Source of the DNA: Clostridia bacterium
GTDB taxonomy: Bacteria; Bacillota; Clostridia; Oscillospirales; Acutalibacteraceae
Reading direction: 5' to 3'
Assembly (NCBI GenBank): GCA_017410195.1
Contig: JAFQRF010000020.1
Span: 1-43,147 of the forward strand
DNA length: 43,147 nt
Shown one piece after another: positions 25,990-32,850 of the stretch. The position numbers were made by a program, and so were the translations under genes. Below the pieces are notes generated by a model. That model had not been told where the DNA came from and made no database searches. It saw only the letters and a list, made by a program, of their open reading frames with translations. How positions within the stretch are numbered: the first letter of the stretch is position 1; the number at the start of each line of letters is the position of its first letter.

Positions 25990-27600
25990 ATGAAACTCGA
26001 CGGATTCTTACACAAGCTGTTCGGAACAACTCCGGGCAAGGGCGTGCAGCCCAAAGAGGCGCTCGCCTACAGCGTAGCCGGCTTCGGTCAGAACTTTATC
26101 TGCACCATCATCGGCTCGTACATAACAGTATTTATGACAGATGCACTTCTTTTCGGTGCTGACGGTGTTATGGTCGGCGGAGTCAGCGGTGCGGTTGCAG
26201 TTGCTATTCTTATGCTTGGCGCACGTATATTTGATGCTTTCAACGATCCGATTATGGGTTCGGTTGTTGATAAAACCCGCACAAAGTGGGGAAAATGCCG
26301 CCCTTATCTCAAGTGGATGGCATTTCCTATCGGTATTATGACGATTCTCTGCTTTCTTCCCGTTTTTAATGCAGAAAATGTTTATAACGGTTCGCAGACA
26401 ACTCTTGCATTCGTAACCATCGGTACAATTTACGTTATCTGGTCTGTTTTCTACACAGTTGCAGACGTTCCCTACTGGGGTCTTTCAACCTGTCTTACAA
26501 ACAATACCGCAACAAGAGGTAATATCCTTACCGTTGCCCGTATGTTCTGCACCCTCGGCGGAGGTATCGTAACCGTATTTCTTCCCGTGATTACCGGTTC
26601 GCTCACCTCAAAATTCAAGTATACACAGGACGACATTGCTCAGATTCTTATTGATAAAGCTGAAGCGGTTGCAAATATGATTGTAAACCAGGGTATAACA
26701 GCCGAAGAAGCTGCTCAGACATTCGTCGGAACAGTCAGAAACGGAATGGAAATTGCAAATGCGGAAACCCTCAAGTGGACATATTTCGTTGCAGCAGTTG
26801 TTCTTGTTGTTGCGGCTATTCCCATGTTCTTCTACGGCTTCAAGAATACAAAGGAACGCTTCACATCAGAAGAAAATCCTCCCTCGTTCGGTCATAATCT
26901 CAAGCTCCTTTTCAAGAATAAAGAGCTTCTTCTTATTGTTCTTTCGGGTATTCTCGGCGGTGCAAGAATGGTTTATTCTTACACAGGCGGTCTTTACTTC
27001 GCAAAGTATATCCTTCAGAACGAAGGTCTTTACGGCATCATCACTCTCCTTGTTGTTCCCGGCGGTCTTGTTGCATCAATTCTCGTCCCCTGGATGTCAA
27101 AGAAATTCACAAAGAAATGGTCATATATTGCAGTTCACCTTTTTGGCGGAGTTGTAATGGCGGTCATGTACTTTGTAGGCTATGATGCACCCTGGAAGAT
27201 GATAATTTGCGCTATCGGTCTTGTTCTTCTCGGCATTCCTCAGGGTGTTAACAACATCATCACTTATGCTATGATCGGTGATACCGTTGACTACCTTGAG
27301 TGGAAAACCGGCGAAAGAGGCGAAGGTATCTGCTTCGCTATGCAGACTCTTATCAACAAAATCGGTATGGCTGTCGGCGCATTCATCGGCGTTCTCTCAA
27401 TGAGCATCGCAGGCATCAATGCAAGAACATATGAAGTTGCAAATCCCGACGCACTCTGGGATGTTCTCATCATCTCCGGTGTTGTAAGTATGTTTGCTTG
27501 TGCAGTTCCCATGTTCTTCTACACCATCACTGAGAAGAAGCAGGTTCAGATGGTTGCTGAAATTGAAGCAAGAAAAGCAAAGAAAACTGCAGTAAAATAA
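25990..27600 (+). CDS. GPH-family sugar:cation symporter (MFS)
   Basis: The 536-residue membrane protein belongs to the glycoside-pentoside-hexuronide:cation symporter family. Support: about 12 hydrophobic segments, the motif ARIFDAFNDPIMGSVVDKTRTKWGKCRPY after helix 2 (shown here in part: FDAFNDPIMGSVVDKTRT), and VPYWGLSTCLTN. Substrate is not readable; the downstream aldolase and IolC kinase suggest inositol or a related sugar, by context only. A hydrophilic insert of about 60 residues between helices 6 and 7 (QDDIAQILIDKAEAVANMIV region) makes it longer than usual. AAAGGA precedes the ATG. Confidence 0.9.
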   Translation: MKLDGFLHKLFGTTPGKGVQPKEALAYSVAGFGQNFICTIIGSYITVFMTDALLFGADGVMVGGVSGAVAVAILMLGARIFDAFNDPIMGSVVDKTRTKWGKCRPYLKWMAFPIGIMTILCFLPVFNAENVYNGSQTTLAFVTIGTIYVIWSVFYTVADVPYWGLSTCLTNNTATRGNILTVARMFCTLGGGIVTVFLPVITGSLTSKFKYTQDDIAQILIDKAEAVANMIVNQGITAEEAAQTFVGTVRNGMEIANAETLKWTYFVAAVVLVVAAIPMFFYGFKNTKERFTSEENPPSFGHNLKLLFKNKELLLIVLSGILGGARMVYSYTGGLYFAKYILQNEGLYGIITLLVVPGGLVASILVPWMSKKFTKKWSYIAVHLFGGVVMAVMYFVGYDAPWKMIICAIGLVLLGIPQGVNNIITYAMIGDTVDYLEWKTGERGEGICFAMQTLINKIGMAVGAFIGVLSMSIAGINARTYEVANPDALWDVLIISGVVSMFACAVPMFFYTITEKKQVQMVAEIEARKAKKTAVK

Positions 27601-27614
27601 GGAAAGTTTCAGAT

Positions 27615-28202
27615 ATGAAAACGCAAAAAACACTCCCCGAAAATTACACCAAGCTGCTTGATATCAATTTGCAGAAAAACAAAAAGCTTGCTTTACTTGT
27701 GAATGTGCTCGGTTTTACGATAACTGCTGTTATGATTGTGGTCGCAAATTGGTTTAAGCCCTTTAGCCTGATGTTTGATGTGTCTGAAGGCATCGGCAAA
27801 TATATTACAAGATTTGCCGCAGTTGCTGTCGGAGCGGTTGCTTACATAATCCTGCATGAGCTTGTTCACGGAATATTTATGAAGCATTTCAGCGGCATGA
27901 AACCGAATTACGGCTTTACGGGTCTTTATGCATACGCAGGCAGCAAGGCATACTTTAGTAAAAGAGATTACATAATAATTGCGCTTGCTCCGATTGTTGT
28001 CTGGGGAGCTGTTCTCGCAGTTATAAATGTGTTTGTTCCGGAGTCGTGGTTTTGGGTTGTTTATCTTATTCAGATTTTTAATATTTCGGGTGCGGCAGGG
28101 GATATTTACGTAACCGTTAAATTTTCAAAACTGCCGCCCGATATACTTGTTAACGATACAGGTGTTGCAATGACCGTTTATACCAAAAAAAATGAGGGAT
28201 AA
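27615..28202 (+). CDS. DUF3267 membrane zinc metalloprotease-like protein
   Basis: The 195-residue protein has four to five hydrophobic segments and HELVHG in one of them, the HExxH zinc motif of the DUF3267 putative zincin family; LAPIVVWGAV further on fits the family's second conserved block. Activity and substrate are unknown. It follows the symporter by 14 nt and ends 2 nt before the next gene. Confidence 0.85.
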   Translation: MKTQKTLPENYTKLLDINLQKNKKLALLVNVLGFTITAVMIVVANWFKPFSLMFDVSEGIGKYITRFAAVAVGAVAYIILHELVHGIFMKHFSGMKPNYGFTGLYAYAGSKAYFSKRDYIIIALAPIVVWGAVLAVINVFVPESWFWVVYLIQIFNISGAAGDIYVTVKFSKLPPDILVNDTGVAMTVYTKKNEG

Positions 28203-28204
28203 CA

Positions 28205-29365
28205 ATGAAAAACAAGCAGACGCTATATCAGATAATCGCCGTTTTTGTTTCGGCGCTGCTTATTTTTCTTGCTTACCTTAATATTGTCGGCGACGGAACA
28301 ATTTTTAAAGGTACAATGGAAGGCGAAACTGTCAAATGCAAGGTTATCCGTATTACCGATGTTCAGACTCGAAACGTAAGCGGTGAAAGCGAATTTGTGA
28401 CTGTTTTTTTCAGGGCGCAGGCGCTTAACACCTCTCTCAGAGGAAAAACAATTGATGTTATTCAGGAAATCGACAAAGCCTACGCTTTCAGCCCTAAGCA
28501 GGTTGAGCAGGGCGATACGATTCTTGTTGAGGGTTATACGCAGGACGGTGAGATGTTCTATTATTTCGGCGATTTCGTGCGCATAACTCCGCTTTTGTGG
28601 CTGCTTGTGATTTTTTGCGTGCTTGTGATTGTTTTCTCAAGGATGCAGGGACTCAAAACTGTTGTTTCACTCGGTTTTACCTGCCTTTCGGTTTTTGTTG
28701 TTCTTATTCCCGCAATTCTTAACGGTCGGAATATCTACTTCTGGTCAATCGCCGTATGTGTGTTCATAACGGTGATGACGTTGTGCATAATCAGCGGATT
28801 CAATGTCAAAGCTCTTTGTGCCGGCATTGGCTGCGTATGCGGCGTGCTGTGCTCGGGTCTGATTGTGCTGATTATGGATAAATTTCTTAATATGACGGGT
28901 CTGCTGGAGGAAGAATCGGTTTATCTTATCCAGCTTTACCCCGATAACCCCATAAATCTCAAGGCTATTATTTTCGCAATGATTATTGTCGGCGCAGTCG
29001 GTGCGGTTATGGACGTTTCGATGTCCATTTCATCGTCGCTATATGAGCTGAAAATAAAATCACCCGACATTGCGCCGAGAGAGCTTATGAAATCGGGCTT
29101 CACCATTGGCAGGGATATGATGGGTACAATGGCAAACACCCTTGTGCTTGCTTATATCGGCAGCTCGCTGACAAGCGTTCTTTTGCTTGTTGCATATAAC
29201 GCAAGGCTGGAACAGGTTGTCAACAAGGAAATGATTGTTGCCGAAATTCTCCAGGCACTCGCAGGCAGCATGGGTATGCTGCTTACTCTGCCGCTGACAA
29301 GTGCGGTTTGCGCTGTGATATACTATAATTCCCCGAAGGGAGAAAATAAATATGCCCCTCGTTAA
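28205..29365 (+). CDS. YibE/F family membrane protein
   Basis: The 386-residue protein has an N-terminal helix, an extracellular beta-rich part (about 30-125) and about seven helices typical of YibE/F: GGL-like repeats, MDVSMSISSSLYEL and GRDMMGTMANTLVLAYIGSSL. YibE/F proteins are widespread in Firmicutes and have no agreed function. Its last 14 nt overlap the aldolase gene. Confidence 0.9.
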   Translation: MKNKQTLYQIIAVFVSALLIFLAYLNIVGDGTIFKGTMEGETVKCKVIRITDVQTRNVSGESEFVTVFFRAQALNTSLRGKTIDVIQEIDKAYAFSPKQVEQGDTILVEGYTQDGEMFYYFGDFVRITPLLWLLVIFCVLVIVFSRMQGLKTVVSLGFTCLSVFVVLIPAILNGRNIYFWSIAVCVFITVMTLCIISGFNVKALCAGIGCVCGVLCSGLIVLIMDKFLNMTGLLEEESVYLIQLYPDNPINLKAIIFAMIIVGAVGAVMDVSMSISSSLYELKIKSPDIAPRELMKSGFTIGRDMMGTMANTLVLAYIGSSLTSVLLLVAYNARLEQVVNKEMIVAEILQALAGSMGMLLTLPLTSAVCAVIYYNSPKGENKYAPR

Positions 29366-30197
29366 TATGTCAACCCTTCTTTCAAAAGCAAGGGAAGGCG
29401 GTTATGCCGTCGGCAGCTTCAGCGTTTCGAATATGGAAATGGTTCTTGGGGTGCTGAAAGCGGTTCAGGGAACAAAAAGTCCCGCTATTCTTCAGATAGC
29501 GGAGGTCAGACTCAATCATTCACCGCTGGAAATAATCGGACCTCTCATGGTTGCTGCCGCAAAGAATGCTTCGGTACCCGTTGCGGTTCACTTTGACCAC
29601 GGCAAGACAACCGAAAAAATCAGGCAGGCACTCGACATCGGTTTTACGAGCGTTATGTTTGACGGCTCGCATCTTCCGTTTGAAGAAAACGCAAGACAAA
29701 CCGCCGCAGTAAAACAGCTTGCGGTTGAATACGGTGCGGACTGTGAAGGAGAAATCGGCTGTGTCGGCGGAAGCGAAGACGGCAGCGAGAATATCGCAAT
29801 CAACTGCACATCCCCATCGCAGGCACTTGAATTTTATGAGAAAACAAATGTTGATGCACTTGCCGTTGCAATCGGTAACGCACACGGAAATTATAAGCAT
29901 ACCCCGAAGCTCCGCTTTGATATTCTTGAAGAAACCGCATCTCTTGTTAAAGCTCCGCTTGTTCTTCACGGCGGCACGGGAATTCTGCCCGATGATTTCA
30001 GAAAGTGCATTTTTCTCGGCATAAATAAAATCAATATCGCAACCGCAACATTTGATTCGGTTGAGCAAAACGTCAGAGCCGCATATGAGAATTCGGTAAT
30101 AAACGGTTACTACGATTTGCAGACCGCAGAGGTTGACGGTGCATATAAAAACGCAATGAAGCATATAGAAATATTCGGATGCTCAGGCAAAGCGTGA
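29352..30197 (+). CDS. Class II ketose-bisphosphate aldolase, possibly IolJ
   Basis: The 281-residue TIM-barrel aldolase has the zinc-site motifs VHFDHGKT, GNAHGNYK and LHGGTGI, the catalytic-loop motif EGEIGCVGG and the phosphate-site NIATATF. The family includes fructose-, tagatose-bisphosphate and 2-deoxy-5-keto-gluconate-6-phosphate aldolases. Because IolC, which makes the last of these substrates, is next, an IolJ role is the best guess. It begins within yibE/F and is 13 nt before the kinase start. Confidence 0.9.
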   Translation: MPLVNMSTLLSKAREGGYAVGSFSVSNMEMVLGVLKAVQGTKSPAILQIAEVRLNHSPLEIIGPLMVAAAKNASVPVAVHFDHGKTTEKIRQALDIGFTSVMFDGSHLPFEENARQTAAVKQLAVEYGADCEGEIGCVGGSEDGSENIAINCTSPSQALEFYEKTNVDALAVAIGNAHGNYKHTPKLRFDILEETASLVKAPLVLHGGTGILPDDFRKCIFLGINKINIATATFDSVEQNVRAAYENSVINGYYDLQTAEVDGAYKNAMKHIEIFGCSGKA

Positions 30198-30210
30198 AAG
30201 GATGAATGAA

Positions 30211-31230
30211 ATGAGTTATATTCAGTTTGATAAAACAAAGCCTCTTGATGTAATCCCCATTGGTCGAATTGCAATCGACTTTAATCCCACCGATATGAAT
30301 ATGCCGCTTTCCGAAAGCAGTAATTTCAATAAATATGTCGGCGGCTCACCTGCCAATATCGCTGTCGGTCTTGCAAGACTCGGAGCAAAGTGCGGCTTCA
30401 TCGCAAGAGTATCCGATGACCAATTCGGCGATTATGTTGAGAATTATTTCAAGAACGACGGAATTGACGTTTCCCACGTTTTCAGATGCGAAAACGGCGA
30501 GAATCTCGGTCTTACATTTACCGAAATCCTCAGCCCCACACAGAGCAGCATTCTTATGTACCGCGAGGGTGTTGCAGACCTTCAGGTTTGCGTTGACGAT
30601 GTTGACGAGGAATATATCAAGAGCGCAAAGGCTGTTGTAATTTCGGGTACGGCTCTCTGCGCAAGTCCTTCAAGAGAAGCCGCTCTCAAAACCCTTTTCC
30701 TTGCGAAGAAAAACGGCGTAGTTGTTATTTTCGATATCGACTACAGAAGCTACACCTGGAAGAATAAGGACGAAATTTCGCTCTATTATTCAATTGCTGC
30801 AAAGAACAGTGACATCGTTCTCGGTTCAAGAGAAGAATTTGACCTTACCGAAGCTGTTGAAGGCGTTTGCGCAAGCGACGAAGAATCGGCTGCACGCTGG
30901 TTCTCATACGGCAACAAGATTGTCATTATCAAGCACGGCAAGGAAGGCTCGGTTGCATATCTCAACGACGGCTCGGCTTATAAGGTGAAGCCCTTCCCCG
31001 TGAAGATGCTCAAGGGCTTCGGCGGCGGTGACGGCTACGCTTCGGCGTTCATCTATTCGCTTCTCAACGGCAAGAGTATTCCCGATGCGCTCGAATTCGC
31101 AACCGCATCCGCATCAATGCTCGTTTCGGCTCACAGCTGCTCGGCAGCTATGCCTTCTGCAGAAGCCGTTCAGGAGTTCATTGATAATATCAAACCTACA
31201 TCGGGCGAGGTTATCGAGAAAATAAAGTAA
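30211..31230 (+). CDS. iolC: 5-dehydro-2-deoxygluconokinase
   Basis: IolC phosphorylates 5-keto-2-deoxygluconate in inositol breakdown. The 339-residue PfkB-family kinase has the IolC-like stretches DVIPIGRIAIDFNP, YVGGSPANIAVGLARLG, SPTQSSILMYR and FDIDYRSYTWKNKDE. The anion-hole motif reads GGGD where many PfkB kinases have GAGD. ATG 30211 is 8 nt after AAAGGA; an ATG at 30202 overlaps that site. The earlier enzymes of the pathway are not in the window. Confidence 0.88.
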   Translation: MSYIQFDKTKPLDVIPIGRIAIDFNPTDMNMPLSESSNFNKYVGGSPANIAVGLARLGAKCGFIARVSDDQFGDYVENYFKNDGIDVSHVFRCENGENLGLTFTEILSPTQSSILMYREGVADLQVCVDDVDEEYIKSAKAVVISGTALCASPSREAALKTLFLAKKNGVVVIFDIDYRSYTWKNKDEISLYYSIAAKNSDIVLGSREEFDLTEAVEGVCASDEESAARWFSYGNKIVIIKHGKEGSVAYLNDGSAYKVKPFPVKMLKGFGGGDGYASAFIYSLLNGKSIPDALEFATASASMLVSAHSCSAAMPSAEAVQEFIDNIKPTSGEVIEKIK

Positions 31231-31238
31231 AATAAAAC

Positions 31239-31268
31239 GCAAGGGTCGATAAATACATTGACCCTTGC
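31239..31268 (+). terminator. Hairpin between iolC and tRNA-Arg
   Basis: GCAAGGGTC (31239-31247) and GACCCTTGC (31260-31268) form a 9-bp stem with a 12-nt loop. AAACAAATATTT follows instead of a T-run, so termination is uncertain; it may instead mark a processing point before the tRNA. Confidence 0.5.
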
Positions 31269-31280
31269 AAACAAATATTT

Positions 31281-31357
31281 CCGCCCGTGGCGCAGCAGGA
31301 TAACGCAGCAGATTCCGATTCTGAAGAACGGGGGTTCGAATCCCTTCGGGCGGGCCA
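31281..31357 (+). tRNA. tRNA-Arg (anticodon CCG)
   Basis: The 77-nt gene has a 7-bp acceptor stem CCGCCCG/CGGGCGG, discriminator G and an encoded CCA (31355-31357). The D-loop has GG followed by A20, and the anticodon loop TTCCGAT (31313-31319) gives CCG with C35; A20 and C35 are arginine identity bases. The T-loop is TTCGAAT. Two positions fail to pair (13-22 as C-A, 27-43 as G-A) and the T-stem has two G-T pairs. It reads the codon CGG. It lies 50 nt after iolC. Confidence 0.93.
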
Positions 31358-31481
31358 AACAGCGCCTCTTGCGAGGCTAAGATAAGAGATAATATTGAAT
31401 AAATAATAGATAATAGTGAACGTGAATTTTCGGGCGCTGTTTGTATTATTATCTATTCTTTATTATCTCTTATTTGTTATC
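31356..31481. repeat. Interleaved inverted repeats with 7-nt periodicity after tRNA-Arg
   Basis: Arm A CAAACAGCGCC (31356-31366, starting in the tRNA CCA) is an exact complement of A' GGCGCTGTTTG (31433-31443). Arm B ATAAGAGATAATA (31382-31394) is an exact complement of B' (31461-31473), and AATAGATAATA (31405-31415) of 31447-31457. Order A-B-A'-B' means the two stems interlock. Both B arms have a 7-nt period (31378-31426; 31447-31481). The capA ribosome binding site begins within 5 nt of the right end. Confidence 0.7.
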
Positions 31482-31499
31482 TGAAAGAAGGAAAACAAA

Positions 31500-32663
31500 A
31501 TGAAAAACAAATCAACTCTGGTTTTTACCGGTGATATCGGTTTTGACAGATATATGTACGGCAAGTGGGATGATGAGAAGCTTATTTCCGATGAAGTGCT
31601 TGATTTTCTTCACAGTGCTGACCATGTTATTGCGAATGTTGAGGGGCCTGTTGCACCGGTTGAACAGAACACGACAAAGGACGGCGTGCAGCAGCTTCTC
31701 CATACAATTGATCCCGAAGCTGTTAAGGTACTCAAAAAAATGAATGCCGATATCTGGAATATCTGCAACAACCATATCATGGACGCGGGCGAATACGGCA
31801 TAAGGACAACTCTTGAAATTGCCTCTGAGAAAGGCGTCAAGACCATCGGCGCGGGAATGGATATTCACGAAGCGAGAAAACCCGTTATTCTTGATGAAGC
31901 CGGCGGAATAGGCATGTTCGGTGTCGGATATCAGCGTGCTTGCAGAAAAGCCGATGAAAATAAGGCGGGATGCTACAGCTGGAGCGACCTTGACGAGATT
32001 CAGAATACCATAAACGAAATCAAAAAGACTTGCCGTTGGTGTGTAGTTGTTGCCCACGCAGGAGAGGAGTTTACTCCGCTTCCGTCGCCCTATACGAGAG
32101 AGCGTTACCGCCTGTATCTCGAAATGGGTGCTGATGTCGTTATCGGTCATCATCCTCACGTGCCGATGAATTATGAAACGGTAGGGGATAAGGTAATATT
32201 CTATTCGCTCGGTAATTTTATTTTTGATACAGATTATCAGCGTTCACAGTTCAACACTCAATTCGGTCTGCTTGTAAAGCTGAATTTTACCGAAACGGAA
32301 TTTTCGTGGGAGCCGATGGGACTCGAAATTCTCAGAGGACCCGAACATGTTGTAAAAGCGGAGCTGCCGAGAATTTTTGTTGATGTGCAGGAGGATGAAT
32401 TTAATCTTCTTTCACCGCTTTCGGCAAAAATGCACATTGCCGCAACGAAACGGCAGATGGCCTATCTCAACCCCGCACGATTTAAGGATGCAACAGAAGA
32501 AGAATGGGCGGAGCATTTTGCAGAGCCGCTCAGGACGGGCAGGGTGCCGGGTGAAACGCTTGATTTCTTTATTCTTGTTCCTCTTGCCGAAAAAGCAGAG
32601 GAAGGGGAGTGGAAAAAGAGCAAGCTCGAGGATGTCAAGCAGTATATTCTGGAGCAGATGTGA
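31500..32663 (+). CDS. CapA-family metallophosphoesterase-like protein
   Basis: The 387-residue protein matches the CapA/PgsA fold, a calcineurin-like domain: GDIGFDRY, NVEGPVAP, NNHIMDAG, VVVAHAGEE, GHHPHVP and YSLGNFIFD. Members take part in poly-gamma-glutamate or capsule metabolism, but many are of unknown role. There is no signal peptide or membrane anchor, so this copy is probably cytoplasmic, unlike classical CapA. No pgsB/pgsC-like genes are nearby. AAGAAGG lies 8 nt before the ATG, directly after the inverted-repeat region. Confidence 0.87.
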   Translation: MKNKSTLVFTGDIGFDRYMYGKWDDEKLISDEVLDFLHSADHVIANVEGPVAPVEQNTTKDGVQQLLHTIDPEAVKVLKKMNADIWNICNNHIMDAGEYGIRTTLEIASEKGVKTIGAGMDIHEARKPVILDEAGGIGMFGVGYQRACRKADENKAGCYSWSDLDEIQNTINEIKKTCRWCVVVAHAGEEFTPLPSPYTRERYRLYLEMGADVVIGHHPHVPMNYETVGDKVIFYSLGNFIFDTDYQRSQFNTQFGLLVKLNFTETEFSWEPMGLEILRGPEHVVKAELPRIFVDVQEDEFNLLSPLSAKMHIAATKRQMAYLNPARFKDATEEEWAEHFAEPLRTGRVPGETLDFFILVPLAEKAEEGEWKKSKLEDVKQYILEQM

Positions 32664-32765
32664 CGACACGACATATAAAAATAACCACAAAATATAATAA
32701 AAAACCGCCGTGATTGTGACATATTCCGAATTTGAGAATTTGCACAAAAAAGTTGGTTTAAATTC

Positions 32766-32793
32766 TTGCAAAACGACGAAAAAAGCGTATAAT
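32766..32793 (+). promoter_or_regulatory. Promoter of the SulP gene
   Basis: TTGCAA (32766-32771), a 16-nt spacer and TATAAT (32788-32793). Confidence 0.75.
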
Positions 32794-32799
32794 AAATTT

Positions 32800-32830
32800 C
32801 CGGTACAAACTGTTGTTTGTGCCGGATTCT
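32800..32830 (+). terminator. Terminator-like hairpin at the 5' end of the SulP transcript
   Basis: CCGGTACAAAC (32800-32810), loop TGTT, GTTTGTGCCGG (32815-32825) give an 11-bp stem with one T-G pair, followed by ATTCTTTTATT. It starts about where transcription should begin and ends 25 nt before the SulP start codon. It may attenuate or stabilise the messenger; a terminator of the upstream capA transcript is the other reading. Confidence 0.6.
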
Positions 32831-32850
32831 TTTATTATATGGGGTTTGCT

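Noticed and set aside
31378-31481. CRISPR array or phage attachment site next to the tRNA
   Set aside because: Units are 7 nt with no spacers, no cas genes are present, and the tRNA 3' end is not duplicated downstream; no integrase is nearby.
32710-32850. Longer N-terminus for the SulP protein
   Set aside because: It would translate the promoter and the 5' hairpin and is not hydrophobic or family-like.
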